From: Nostoc sp. GT001
Lineage (GTDB): Bacteria; Cyanobacteriota; Cyanobacteriia; Cyanobacteriales; Nostocaceae
Assembly: GCF_030382115.1 (NCBI RefSeq)
Contig: NZ_JAUDRJ010000003.1
Location: 2,580,684 to 2,630,953 of the forward strand
Direction: 5' to 3'
DNA length: 50,270 bases
Part shown: positions 17,572 through 25,827 of the stretch, in pieces
Layout: each line of letters starts with the position of its first letter
Numbering within the stretch: position 1 is the first letter of the stretch
Position numbers and translations under genes: made by a program
The notes under the pieces: generated by a model
Database searches by the model: none
The model's input: only the letters and a program-made list of their open reading frames with translations
Told to the model about the DNA's origin: nothing

Positions 17572-17946
17572 ATGAACGACATGATCGCATCAGAACATAA
17601 CACAAAATCCAGCGATAAAAGCCTAGAGGCAATGCGGCATTTTTCCGAACAATACGCCAAGCGTACTGGAACATACTTCTGTTCTGAACCTTCTGTCACC
17701 GCAGTCGTGATTGAAGGACTAGCCAAACATAAAGACGACCTGGGTGCGCCTTTATGTCCTTGTCGCCATTACGAAGATAAAGAAGCTGAGATTCACGCCA
17801 CATATTGGAACTGTCCTTGCGTGCCAATGAGAGAACGCAAAGAGTGTCATTGCATGTTATTCCTCACCCCTGACAACGAGTTTGCTGGAGACAAACAAGA
17901 AATCTCTCTGGAAACAATCAAAGAAGTACGAGACAGTATGGGATGA
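17572..17946 (+). CDS. ftrC: Ferredoxin-thioredoxin reductase, catalytic chain
   Basis: A 124-aa protein of usual length. The cysteine pattern is that of the catalytic subunit: Cys37 (FCSEP), CPC 62-64, CPC 81-83 and CHC 92-94, holding a 4Fe-4S cluster next to the redox-active disulfide. It passes electrons from ferredoxin to thioredoxin and so activates enzymes in the light. The stop overlaps the ATG of the DUF309 gene, so the two are coupled. The variable subunit gene is not in this window. Confidence 0.95.
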   Translation: MNDMIASEHNTKSSDKSLEAMRHFSEQYAKRTGTYFCSEPSVTAVVIEGLAKHKDDLGAPLCPCRHYEDKEAEIHATYWNCPCVPMRERKECHCMLFLTPDNEFAGDKQEISLETIKEVRDSMG

Positions 17947-18266
17947 GCGAAATCATCCCCCAAGAGTTTTGGCAAGGCGTAGAACAGTTCAATTCTGGAG
18001 AGTTCTACGCTTGTCATGACACTTTAGAGGCTTTGTGGATTGAAGCTAGCGAACCGGAAAAAAGCTTTTATCAAGGCATTCTCCAAATTGCTGTAGCACT
18101 GTATCATTTGGAAAATCGGAACTGGCGAGGTGCTGTAATTCTATTGGGAGAAGGCAGCAATCGCCTACGCCGTTACCCATCTAGTTACAGCGGCGTTGAC
18201 GTAGATGAGCTATTGAGCCAGAGCGCAGTGTTGTTGACGAATTTACAACAAATAGGGCTCAGATAA
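17943..18266 (+). CDS. DUF309 domain protein
   Basis: A 107-aa protein with the DUF309 core FWQGVEQFNSGEFYACHDTLEALWIEASEPEKSFYQGILQIAVALYHL (about 8-55). It carries the family's H-D-x-x-E and FYQGxxQ motifs. The function of this helical family is unknown. It overlaps ftrC by four bases, which suggests co-translation and possibly a redox-linked role; that is inference. Confidence 0.85.
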   Translation: MSEIIPQEFWQGVEQFNSGEFYACHDTLEALWIEASEPEKSFYQGILQIAVALYHLENRNWRGAVILLGEGSNRLRRYPSSYSGVDVDELLSQSAVLLTNLQQIGLR

Positions 18267-18633
18267 AATTGCCGCTGGCGATCTGGGCGAAAATCAAGTC
18301 TTATCTTTGCCTAAAATTGTGCTAAGTACTGATTAAACATCTAGTTAAATTATGCGTTGCCTGAAATCCTTGGTAAGCAAAATTCATCTAGCCGACGACT
18401 TCCCGTACCACCACGTGGAAGTAAGGTAAGCGTAGCGTTTCCGTTAAAAGAAGAGTATTGTGCCTACGTCATTTTCACTCAAATGTCAATTACCTGAAAC
18501 CTTGAGGTTGGGGGTAGCGTCACTATTTCAGCCAGTAGTTATCAGAAATCACTCCAGATTGTATATTTCATAATCTGGATAAAGTACTTGAGATAATTAG
18601 AATGCAAGCTGAAATCCTAAATCCCCAATTGCT
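18267..18633. other. Gene-free region before lptA
   Basis: It contains a partial small-repeat remnant around 18395-18440 (GTAAGCGTAGCG) and a weak 7-bp hairpin CCAGATT (18554-18560) with AATCTGG (18572-18578). No gene or clear promoter is seen. Confidence 0.4.
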
Positions 18634-19131
18634 ATGATGCCCTGCTATCAATTGCCCTTATCACAGATACGTCGCTTTGGATTAGCTTTAATGCTGCCAG
18701 CTGCACTATTAGGCACTTTTGCCTTCCCTACCCAAGTGCAAACCGCTACTGCACAAACATCTCAGGCAAATCGCCCCCTGACTATCCGCGCTGATGTGCA
18801 AGAATATGACGCAAAAAATCAAGTAATCACCGCTCGCGGTAACGTGCAAATGTTGTATCCTTCTCGTCAGCTTCAGGCAACATCTGCCCAAGCACAGTAT
18901 TTTAGTAAGGAACGCCGAATTGATTTCAGTGGTAACGTCTATATTTTGCAACAGGGCGGTAACAGTATCCGAGCAGAGAAAGTAACCTATTTAATCGATG
19001 AAGGGCGATTTGTTGCTTTACCCCAATCCAACCGTCAGGTAGAGTCCATCTACATGATCGAGGAATCAAATAATAGCGGACAAACTGCGACACCTGCCCC
19101 ACAAACACCACCTTTGAAGCCTTCTAATTAG
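18634..19131 (+). CDS. lptA: LptA/OstA-like periplasmic lipopolysaccharide transport protein
   Basis: A 165-aa exported protein. The signal peptide covers about residues 1-40 (FGLALMLPAALLGTFAFPTQVQTATA). The OstA/LptA domain follows: RADVQEYDAKNQVITARGNVQMLYPSRQLQATSAQAQYFSKERRIDFSGNVYILQQGGNSIRAEKVTYLIDEGRF, a beta-jellyroll. A proline-rich tail ends it. LptA bridges inner and outer membranes. The next gene is lptB, 30 bases on, and lptF follows, a coherent export set. Confidence 0.88.
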   Translation: MMPCYQLPLSQIRRFGLALMLPAALLGTFAFPTQVQTATAQTSQANRPLTIRADVQEYDAKNQVITARGNVQMLYPSRQLQATSAQAQYFSKERRIDFSGNVYILQQGGNSIRAEKVTYLIDEGRFVALPQSNRQVESIYMIEESNNSGQTATPAPQTPPLKPSN

Positions 19132-19161
19132 CATTTACCACCAAGAAAGGGTGCTTCCAGC

Positions 19162-19890
19162 GTGAAAATTGTTTTAGAGAATATTCACAAATCTTACGGC
19201 AAGCGAGTAATTGTCAATCGTGTCAATCTTTCAGTTGCTCAGGGCGAAATTGTTGGTTTACTAGGCCCTAATGGGGCTGGTAAAACCACGACTTTTTACA
19301 TTGCCACAGGTTTAGAAAAACCCAATCAAGGAAAAGTTTGGCTGGGTAATGTAGACGTGACGGGAATGCCAATGCATAAAAGGGCACGACTGGGTATTGG
19401 TTATCTAGCACAAGAACCAAGTGTTTTTCGCCAGCTCTCGGTAGAGGATAATATTCTGTTAGTACTAGAGCAAACTCATGTACCACGTTGGGAGTGGGCA
19501 AGGCGACTCAAAACTTTACTGCGGGAGTTTCGGTTGGAAAAATTAGCTAGGAGTAAAGGAATTCAACTTTCTGGTGGTGAGCGACGGCGGACGGAATTAG
19601 CAAGGTCTTTAGCTGCTGGACAAGAAGGTCCAAAATTTTTACTTTTGGATGAACCATTTGCGGGAGTCGATCCGATCGCAGTTTCAGAAATTCAACAAAT
19701 CGTAGCACAACTGCGCGATCGCGGCATGGGAATATTAATTACAGATCATAATGTCCGCGAAACCCTAGCCATCACCGATCGCGCCTACATCATGCGTGAG
19801 GGACAAATCCTTGCTTTTGGCGCTGCTGACGAACTCTACAGCAATCCCCTTGTGCGGCAATATTATTTAGGGGATAATTTTCAAGTCTAA
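19162..19890 (+). CDS. lptB: Lipopolysaccharide export ABC ATPase
   Basis: A 242-aa ATPase with Walker A GPNGAGKTT (35-43), the signature LSGGERRR (near 135) and Walker B FLLLDEPFAGVDP (near 159). The spacing, LptB-like helical region and C-terminal end fit LptB. It starts with GTG (19162). It supplies ATP energy for moving lipopolysaccharide out of the inner membrane, together with LptF/G (20058) and LptA (18634). Confidence 0.93.
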   Translation: MKIVLENIHKSYGKRVIVNRVNLSVAQGEIVGLLGPNGAGKTTTFYIATGLEKPNQGKVWLGNVDVTGMPMHKRARLGIGYLAQEPSVFRQLSVEDNILLVLEQTHVPRWEWARRLKTLLREFRLEKLARSKGIQLSGGERRRTELARSLAAGQEGPKFLLLDEPFAGVDPIAVSEIQQIVAQLRDRGMGILITDHNVRETLAITDRAYIMREGQILAFGAADELYSNPLVRQYYLGDNFQV

Positions 19891-20057
19891 ATTAATAATA
19901 ATTTAGTTAATAATTTCAAAAGATATTTTGATTTTTGATTCTTCAGCATGAATTTATTAGTTAATTTTCAGCCATTAAGAATTTAATTTTGATCCTAAAT
20001 ACACTAGAGATGCTTTGCTTTGCCAGGGTTGCCAATATCTAAATTTTCAAGTTGCTT

Positions 20058-21233
20058 ATGATATCAAAGAAGCTCACGTATTTTAATAGTCTCTATTCGC
20101 TGCTGCCTTTTACGATCATGGATCGTTACCTTGCCAGCGAATTGTTAGCGCCGTTTTTCTTTGGTGTCGGAGCTTTTTCATCAATTGGTGTCACCATTGA
20201 TGCTGTATTTGATCTCGTCAGAAAAATTGTAGAATCTGGGCTACCCATAGACATTGCTATTCAAGTTTTTTTGTTAAAATTTCCCAATTTTATCGTTTTA
20301 GCTTTCCCCATGTCTACGCTGCTGGCTACTTTGATGACCTACAGTCGTCTTTCTAGCGAGAGCGAACTAATTGCCTTGCGTGGTTGTGGCGTCAGTGTCT
20401 ATCGCATGGTGCTAACTGCTGTGATGTTAAGTCTTGTAGTCACAGGAATGACATTTGTCTTTAATGAAGAAATTGCACCAGCAGCAAATTATCAAGCGGC
20501 GATGACTTTACAGAAAGCACTCAAATCAGACAAGCCAACTTTTAAACAGCAAAATATTTTCTATCCTGAATACCAGGATGTTGTCCAGCCGGATGGTTCT
20601 AAAAATCGGATATTGACACGCTTGTTTTACGCCGACCAATTTGATGGTAAGCGTATGACAGGGTTGACAATTATAGATCGCTCAACAAAAAATCTGAATC
20701 AAATTGTAGTATCAGAATCGGCTCAGTGGAATCCTTCTCAAAATGTCTGGGATTTTTACAACGGTACGATCTATTTTGTTGCTGCCGATCGCTCTTATCG
20801 TAACATCGTCAAATTTGAACAACAACAACTGCAACTACCGCGCACGCCATTAAGTCTGGCAGAAAAAAGCCGCGATTATGGTGAAATGAATATTTCTGAA
20901 GCACTAAATCAACTAGAAGTGGAAAATCTTGGTGGCGATCGCCAAAAAATTCGTAAACTTGAAGTGCGGATTCAACAAAAAATCTCTTTGCCCTTTGTAT
21001 GCGTAGTTTTTGGCTTGGTAGGTGCAGCAATGGGAAGCATACCGCAGCGGACGGGGAGAGGTACAAGCTTCGGGATTAGTGTCCTAGTTATATTTTCGTA
21101 CTACTTAATTTTCTTTATTAGTGGGGCGATGGCACAAGCAGGTGTCCTCTCTCCCTTTATGGGGGCTTGGTTGCCCAACTTTCTTTTTTTGGGAATAGGT
21201 TTATTCTTATTGATGCGAGTTGCGAGACGGTAA
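20058..21233 (+). CDS. lptF: LptF/LptG family permease (YjgP/YjgQ)
   Basis: About 391 aa with three membrane helices in the N-terminal part (about 45-125), a long periplasmic jellyroll region (about 140-290) and three helices at the C terminus. MDRYLASELLAPFFFGVGAFSSIGVTIDAV is the family start. The start could be ATG 20058 or ATG 20118 (MDRYLASE), the latter matching other cyanobacterial members better. A single permease gene is usual in cyanobacteria; it should form the membrane part of the export complex with LptB. Confidence 0.88.
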   Translation: MISKKLTYFNSLYSLLPFTIMDRYLASELLAPFFFGVGAFSSIGVTIDAVFDLVRKIVESGLPIDIAIQVFLLKFPNFIVLAFPMSTLLATLMTYSRLSSESELIALRGCGVSVYRMVLTAVMLSLVVTGMTFVFNEEIAPAANYQAAMTLQKALKSDKPTFKQQNIFYPEYQDVVQPDGSKNRILTRLFYADQFDGKRMTGLTIIDRSTKNLNQIVVSESAQWNPSQNVWDFYNGTIYFVAADRSYRNIVKFEQQQLQLPRTPLSLAEKSRDYGEMNISEALNQLEVENLGGDRQKIRKLEVRIQQKISLPFVCVVFGLVGAAMGSIPQRTGRGTSFGISVLVIFSYYLIFFISGAMAQAGVLSPFMGAWLPNFLFLGIGLFLLMRVARR

Positions 21234-21269
21234 AGTGAGGTGGATGCGGCAGTAGACAAACAATATTAA

Positions 21270-21356
21270 ACATCTGGTGAAATTAAATATGCGTTATCCA
21301 TAACCCCTGTAGAAACATCGCAGTGGTACATCTCTACATTATTTTTCACCAGATGT
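21270..21356. repeat. Nested inverted repeat after lptF
   Basis: ACATCTGGTGAAA (21270-21282) is complementary to TTTCACCAGATGT (21344-21356). Inside lies a second stem, TGTAGA with TCTACA. It separates lptF from the convergent CBS-CP12 gene and may work as a bidirectional terminator. Confidence 0.7.
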
Positions 21357-21376
21357 CTATTATTCTCCCACTTCAA

Positions 21377-21997
21377 TTACGGGTGATAATTTCGACATTC
21401 TGGTGCATTGGGGTTTTCCTTGCAGTATTCTTCAAAAGAGACTTTAGCTGATATCATACCCTCAGCTTTCTGATGAGCTGCTTCTGCCTGAAGTTCTTCT
21501 ACCTCATCCCAGGCAGCTGCACAGGCTTTAGAATAAGCACCTTGTTCAGTGCAAATAGCACGAGCCTGCTCAATTGCTTTTTGAATTCTCCCCTCCAGCA
21601 GTAGCGATTTTGGCGCTTCCACAAAGTCGCTTTTAGTCAAAATGTCGGTAATCGAGATGATGCCCAACAACTTGCCTTGAATCACAGGTGCGCGATGAAT
21701 ACCAGTATTAGCAAATAACCGCGCTACATATTCCACACCCAAATCAGGATTGACTACAATGCAGGGCTTGCTCATAATTTCATAAACCCGCACTTGCTTG
21801 GGATCTTTACCGTAGGCTGTGATCTTATAGACAATATCCGTTGCTGTGACAATGCCATAAGCATCATTCTCATGGCGGCAATCCACAACCAGTGCCCGCA
21901 ATCCTTTATCTTTCATCAGCCCCACCGCTTCAGCAACAGTTGCCGAACCGCGAATGGTAACTACGTCTTTGGTCATGATATCTTCAGCTTTCATCAT
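21377..21997 (-). CDS. CBS domain-CP12 fusion protein
   Basis: A 206-aa protein starting MMKAEDIMTKDVVTI. Two CBS motifs cover about residues 1-125 (VVTIRGSATVAEAVGLMKDKGLRALVVD; VNPDLGVEYVARLFANTGIHRAPVIQGKLLGIISITD). The C-terminal 70 residues are CP12-like: AWDEVEELQAEAAHQ and the two-cysteine end YCKENPNAPECRNY. CP12 inhibits GAPDH and phosphoribulokinase in a redox-dependent way; CBS domains sense adenylates. The start was chosen because AGGAG lies 11 bases upstream; a longer open frame to 22141 lacks one. Confidence 0.9.
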   Translation of the reverse strand: MMKAEDIMTKDVVTIRGSATVAEAVGLMKDKGLRALVVDCRHENDAYGIVTATDIVYKITAYGKDPKQVRVYEIMSKPCIVVNPDLGVEYVARLFANTGIHRAPVIQGKLLGIISITDILTKSDFVEAPKSLLLEGRIQKAIEQARAICTEQGAYSKACAAAWDEVEELQAEAAHQKAEGMISAKVSFEEYCKENPNAPECRNYHP

Positions 21998-22204
21998 TGC
22001 TGTAGTCTCCTGGTTAATAGTCCGGTGCAGCACTGCGCCCTCATGGACGTATCGAAGCATTGCAGCGCACAGTTGGCTAACTAGAAAGTAAAAAAGTTGA
22101 ACTTTTGCCCAGCTACAACAATAAATTAGACCAGTTGTCAACTTATGATGTTATCCAATGTAACCAATGCCCAAAAACTAAGCATAAATTGTGATAAAAC
22201 TCTC

Positions 22205-22330
22205 TTAGGGACTTGCAAATAAAAAATATCCAATTAACTCTTGTGGGGTGGGCGTCTCGCCCGCCCTGTAGACTGGGCGGGCAGGATGCCCACCCCACAA
22301 TATTGGATAATTTATTTCTTGGAGTTCTCT
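22205..22330. repeat. Palindromic dispersed repeat, copy 2
   Basis: A strong stem: GTGGGGTGGGC (22243-22253) with GCCCACCCCAC (22288-22298), and inside it GCCCGCCC (22259-22266) with GGGCGGGC (22275-22282). The AT-rich outer flanks are also partly inverted copies of each other. The flank near 22210-22242 matches 117-160 in reverse. The gene-free stretch 21998-22503 holds nothing else I can name. Confidence 0.8.
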
Positions 22331-22503
22331 TACTGAACCTAGCGTGACTTCGGTAGCGTTCGGTGCATCCAAAGTATTTCTTACTGCGGTAACGCAACCA
22401 CACCCGCAAAACTTGGGGAATTTGATCTTTTTGTTCAGTTTCAACCTAAATTATCCAACACCATAATAGCCATATTTTGATGATAGGTTGGATGTTTGAA
22501 GGT

Positions 22504-23166
22504 TTATTTTTTCATTGCCGAAAATTGCCGCATTTTCCAGAAATAGCTAGAAATCAAATTAGTAATAATATGAGCGACAATCGGCACTAACAAGTTGCCC
22601 GTAAGCAGGGCGCTATATGCCAATATCATCCCGACAATTGTTGCCCAAATTACATAAGGCCATTGTTGGGAACCGCTAAAATGCAAGATGCCAAAGCAAA
22701 GACTGGATACAATTACAGCTGTAAGATCGGAGCCTAAAGCTGGTAGCATCACACCTCTAAATAACAATTCTTCACTCAACCCTGGTAGCAACCCCAGCCA
22801 AATTAAATCTGGTAAAGCTAAAGGCTTGAGTACTACTTCTAGGTAATAATCTGCACTCTTACGATAGGCAGTCCACAGGCGGTAAGTTAAGCCACTTAAC
22901 GCGGTGAGTACAAACCCCAACCCTACACCTAACAGCAACTCTCTTTGATTCAAGTCCCAAGAAAATAGCGAAAAGTTGCCAAAGTATAACGAAAGTTTGG
23001 CGACTATCAACAAAATGATTGCAGTCGCTCCCACCGCCCCAAGTATTTGGATGCGCGTCAGGTATGGAATTTCTGGCTCTTGCTTTTGTTGTTCAATCAC
23101 GGGTTTTTTAGGGGAGAGATGAGGGAAATGAGGGAGATGAGGAAGATGAGGAAGATAACAACTCAT
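22504..23166 (-). CDS. CPBP family intramembrane protease (Abi type)
   Basis: A membrane protein (220 aa) with five or six helices. The CPBP motifs are PGLSEELLFRGVMLPAL (EExxxR; near residue 128) and CFGILHFSGS (near 161). The family includes CAAX-type prenyl proteases and bacteriocin self-immunity proteins. The first 20 residues (LPHLPHLPHFPHL) come from a short DNA repeat and may not be original; an in-frame GTG at 23103 (VIEQQKQEPEIPYLTRIQ) is a possible true start. Confidence 0.85.
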   Translation of the reverse strand: MSCYLPHLPHLPHFPHLSPKKPVIEQQKQEPEIPYLTRIQILGAVGATAIILLIVAKLSLYFGNFSLFSWDLNQRELLLGVGLGFVLTALSGLTYRLWTAYRKSADYYLEVVLKPLALPDLIWLGLLPGLSEELLFRGVMLPALGSDLTAVIVSSLCFGILHFSGSQQWPYVIWATIVGMILAYSALLTGNLLVPIVAHIITNLISSYFWKMRQFSAMKK

Positions 23167-23189
23167 AACTCATAACTCCTAACTCCTAA
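23112..23189. repeat. Short tandem repeats at the 5' end of the CPBP gene
   Basis: GATGAGGAA-type nine-base units at 23112-23157, followed by ACTCATA/ACTCCTA seven-base units at 23160-23189. The first part is translated if the gene starts at 23166. Confidence 0.75.
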
Positions 23190-24253
23190 CCTTTAATTAC
23201 TGGCTGCAAAGGTAATAATTTGGGACGGAGAGCGGAGGGATTGATACCTGCTTTGTGTGCTACCAATACACCTACTGCTTCTAAATATGAGTTTACCTGT
23301 ATAGATTTGATCCCCAAAGGTTGGGCAGGAACTTTTATCAGAGTTTTATTTTCTTCTACTGTAATTATTTGGCATTGTCTTTGGCTTAAACTCAGTAAGG
23401 CACTGCTACCACAAGCATTTGCAGGTGCGATCGCAGCATCTACTTCATCTGCCCAAATATCTCCTTGCTGTGATGCTATTGTTCCTCTGTCTACTATAAA
23501 TTGTGGGGCACGACTTAATCCTACAAGGACGCACGGTAAAAAGGTATAGCCCAATTCTTCGGCGGCGGAACGGGGAGATAAATCAGGTTGTGGAGGTTCG
23601 CTCAAAAGGGCGGGAGAATGGGCGCAAGGAATTTGAAAGGTTCGCACTAGCAAATGGCTAATTACGGCTTCTGCACCCGCTAAGGAATCAACACCTTCAC
23701 CCTGGCGGTATTTTTGTACTGCTTCCTCATCCATATCATCAGGGAAACGAGCAACAACTGCGATCGCTTCTGCCCCCGCTTTTTTAATTAATATCTCAGC
23801 TGCCCTTAACAAGCTATCTGGGTTGCCAATTGTTCCCCAACTCGCTCCCGATGCTGTAGTCCGTAATTCTACATTTAATGGTGCATCAGTGATTACATAA
23901 TCTGTTAAGGTCAATCCTAGAGTGGCTCTAACTGCATCGGCGGCTTGTATGTGCCGTAGTTGCAACTCTGGCTCAATGGCTTGGTCTAAAAGCAAACCTA
24001 CTTTGTTGTTGCGGACTGGACGCAAACCCCAGCATCCAGAGGCAAATTTGTCAAGTCCATAACCTTCAACATAGAAAGCATTTGGCAGATTCCAATACAA
24101 ACTTGCGCCATTGAGGACATTGGGGTGAGTAATTAGGCGATCGCAAACCTGTGCTATAAGTTTGGCAACAGGTAAAGCATCTCCTGCATAACCCCCAATG
24201 GCAGCCCCAACGCCTGTTGGTACGATTAAGATAGCGGTGTATGGACAATTCAT
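23186..24253 (-). CDS. DUF3326 domain protein
   Basis: A 355-aa conserved cyanobacterial/plastid-lineage protein of unknown function. It opens MNCPYTAILIVPTGVGAAIGGYAGDALPVAKLIA, a glycine-rich segment, and contains FPDDMDEEAVQKYRQGEGVDSLAGAEAVISHLLV (about 192-225), both typical of DUF3326. No signal peptide or clear catalytic motif is visible. It is followed by the CPBP gene on the same strand, with only 19 bases between them. Confidence 0.85.
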   Translation of the reverse strand: MNCPYTAILIVPTGVGAAIGGYAGDALPVAKLIAQVCDRLITHPNVLNGASLYWNLPNAFYVEGYGLDKFASGCWGLRPVRNNKVGLLLDQAIEPELQLRHIQAADAVRATLGLTLTDYVITDAPLNVELRTTASGASWGTIGNPDSLLRAAEILIKKAGAEAIAVVARFPDDMDEEAVQKYRQGEGVDSLAGAEAVISHLLVRTFQIPCAHSPALLSEPPQPDLSPRSAAEELGYTFLPCVLVGLSRAPQFIVDRGTIASQQGDIWADEVDAAIAPANACGSSALLSLSQRQCQIITVEENKTLIKVPAQPLGIKSIQVNSYLEAVGVLVAHKAGINPSALRPKLLPLQPVIKG

Positions 24254-24259
24254 CTTAAG

Positions 24260-24345
24260 TTATGAGTGCTGAGTTATGAGTTATGAGTTTATGAATAACA
24301 AGCCATCAAATACTAACTCCTAACTCCTAACTTCTAACTCCTAAC
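24260..24345. repeat. Seven-base tandem repeats (GAGTTAT and CTAACTC types)
   Basis: TATGAGT units at 24260-24290 and CTAACTC units at 24312-24345, arranged as loose inverted copies. The last unit reaches the stop codon of the small gene at 24341. Confidence 0.75.
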
Positions 24346-24520
24346 TATTGACTGTAGTCACCACAGCTTCAACTGTAGCTTTTTGTTCGTCAGCATCTAT
24401 AGAAGTAACTGCCCAACGCAGAGGTTCGCCTTGTTTCTTTAACTCTGTTTCAATGACTTCTAGTAATTCTGCGGGAGTTTCTTGTAAATCAATTTCTGCG
24501 GTAATAAAATGAGTCGTCAT
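24341..24520 (-). CDS. Small conserved-looking acidic protein, 59 aa
   Basis: A short frame on the minus strand: it begins MTTHFITAEIDLQETPAELL, continues as VIETELKKQGEPLRWAV, and ends near VEAVVTTVNS. It has a strand-helix-strand pattern with alternating hydrophobic residues, AGGAT ten bases before the ATG, and no stop over 59 codons. It precedes the DUF3326 gene on the same strand. I cannot assign a function; the sequence looks like a real, folded cyanobacterial protein. Confidence 0.7.
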   Translation of the reverse strand: MTTHFITAEIDLQETPAELLEVIETELKKQGEPLRWAVTSIDADEQKATVEAVVTTVNS

Positions 24521-24626
24521 TTTGGTAAATCCTGTTGATTTGTAGTTTCTAGAATAACTGATATCAGTTGCTATAAAATCCTTGTGTTATTTATAAAGTA
24601 CTTAGAGGATGTTTTAAAAGTATTGG

Positions 24627-24677
24627 GCGAATAGAATTTGCTACTACACAAAACTTAGTCCACCTCCGTGGACTAAG
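24627..24677. repeat. Inverted flanking repeat, left copy
   Basis: Contains the perfect palindrome CTTAGTCCAC-CTCC-GTGGACTAAG. The whole 51-base unit matches 26921-26972 in inverted orientation with about one or two differences. Confidence 0.85.
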
Positions 24678-24695
24678 AAAAAATTAAGGGTTTTT

Positions 24696-24716
24696 AACCT
24701 GCGGAGGCAGGTTTTG
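24696..24716 (+). terminator. Short hairpin with T-rich end
   Basis: AACCTGC (24696-24702) and GCAGGTT (24707-24713) form a seven-bp stem with loop GGAG, then TTGT. No plus-strand gene ends here, so its function is uncertain. Confidence 0.4.
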
Positions 24717-24805
24717 TATTTCGACTCCGCTCAACACAAGTCTGTGTAGCCGCGACTTCTAGTCGCCAGGGCTTTACAAACATCATCATGATAACTGTGC
24801 GCTGA

Positions 24806-25126
24806 TTATTTGCCTTTGCCAAATTGTAACTGATAAAGTACATCTTCCTTTTCGGTCTGAATTTTCAAATCAGAAAGGGGTTTGGCAACACAAAGCAATA
24901 CGTAACCTTGCTTTTGCAAATCTGGACTAACGCCCATACCATCAGCTTGATCTACAGTTCCCTCGCTTATTTGACTAGCGCAAGTTGTGCAGACACCTGC
25001 ATTACAAGAACTCGGCAGTTCCAAACCAGCAGCTTCGGCAACTGATAAGATCGTTTCATTTTCAGGAACTTGCAAGGTATGAATTTTGCCTTGGTGATCA
25101 ATTTCTACGGTGTAAGTTTTGGGCAT
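24806..25126 (-). CDS. Plant-type 2Fe-2S ferredoxin
   Basis: A 106-aa ferredoxin counted from MPKTYTV. The cluster ligands are Cys41, Cys46, Cys49 and Cys79 in CNAGVCTTC and LLC. The C-terminal extension (SDLKIQTEKEDVLYQLQFGKGK) is slightly longer than in PetF, so it is a paralogue with a probable specialised electron-transfer role. An ATG two codons upstream (25132) is also possible. No ribosome site is obvious for either start. Confidence 0.92.
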   Translation of the reverse strand: MPKTYTVEIDHQGKIHTLQVPENETILSVAEAAGLELPSSCNAGVCTTCASQISEGTVDQADGMGVSPDLQKQGYVLLCVAKPLSDLKIQTEKEDVLYQLQFGKGK

Positions 25127-25324
25127 ATACAAAAGAAGCGTGATGCAACGGACAAATTTATCAGTTTATCTGAATTAGTTAAAAATATCCAGATGTTACC
25201 ACAAAAATTTAGGTAAAAGATTGATAATCATAGCAGCTAATTCTGAATATTTTGTATGTTTGTAACATTATTTACAATATAATACACAAATAAATTAGTT
25301 AAATTTGCTTACTATAAAATATTC

Positions 25325-25353
25325 GCGTAGGCGTAGCCCGCCGTAGGCATCGC
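25325..25353 (+). repeat. 29-bp small dispersed repeat, second copy
   Basis: Same consensus as at 15991, with three base differences (CGCC/GTCG and GGC/GAC positions). It lies next to a HIP1 site (25361). Confidence 0.8.
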
Positions 25354-25453
25354 GTTTCTTGCGATCGCTGTAAATCAACAATATACACTATGTAGCGATG
25401 GTTGCACTCACCAACCAACTTTGGTCATCAATGTTGTAAAGTTGACTCTTAAC

Positions 25454-25537
25454 GTTACAACATAAAGCCTTAGAGCTAGAACATAAAGCCTTAAGGTTAC
25501 AACATAAAGCCTTCAGGTTACAACATTAAGCTTAGTG
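25454..25537 (+). repeat. 21-bp tandem repeat, four units
   Basis: Four adjacent units of exactly 21 bases, each starting GTTACAACATAAAGCCTT or a close variant (units at 25454, 25475, 25496 and 25517). The fourth unit is the most changed. No spacers exist, so this is not a CRISPR array. Confidence 0.9.
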
Positions 25538-25543
25538 ATTTTG

Positions 25544-25629
25544 GAGTAATAAGTAATAAGTAATAAGTAATGAGTAATGAGTAAGTACCCATTTCTCATC
25601 CACTCATTACTCATTACTCATTACTCATT
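25544..25629. repeat. Inverted heptamer repeats
   Basis: TAATAAG and TAATGAG heptamers at 25544-25583 and ACTCATT heptamers at 25603-25629 form a long imperfect hairpin. Confidence 0.8.
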
Positions 25630-25716
25630 TAAAGTACTGTCACCAATGATAAAAAGCCGTCCTCAAAAGACATGGCTTTAGACCCAAGTTTTCGGTGAAA
25701 ATTAAAGGTGTCCAGC

Positions 25717-25749
25717 AGATCCCCGATTTCGCAAAGAAGTCGGGGATCT
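25717..25749. repeat. 10-bp stem hairpin
   Basis: AGATCCCCGA (25717-25726) pairs with TCGGGGATCT (25740-25749). Its loop contains TTTCGCAAAGAAG. It matches a repeat class common in Nostoc genomes. Confidence 0.65.
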
Positions 25750-25827
25750 ATTTCATCACGAATGATTCAGGCTTGCTATATAATAAGACTTTGCATTAAC
25801 CCAGAACTTCTGAAATCTTAAGATTTA

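Larger units (their letters stand above)
25133..25827. other. 695-base gene-free region rich in repeats
   Basis: No gene was found. It holds a small dispersed repeat, a 21-base tandem repeat, inverted heptamer repeats and a GATCCCCGA hairpin (each listed). It also forms part of the interval between the two inverted repeats at 24627 and 26921. Confidence 0.6.

Noticed and set aside
25454..25537. CRISPR array
   Set aside because: Units are adjacent with no spacers, and no cas gene is near.
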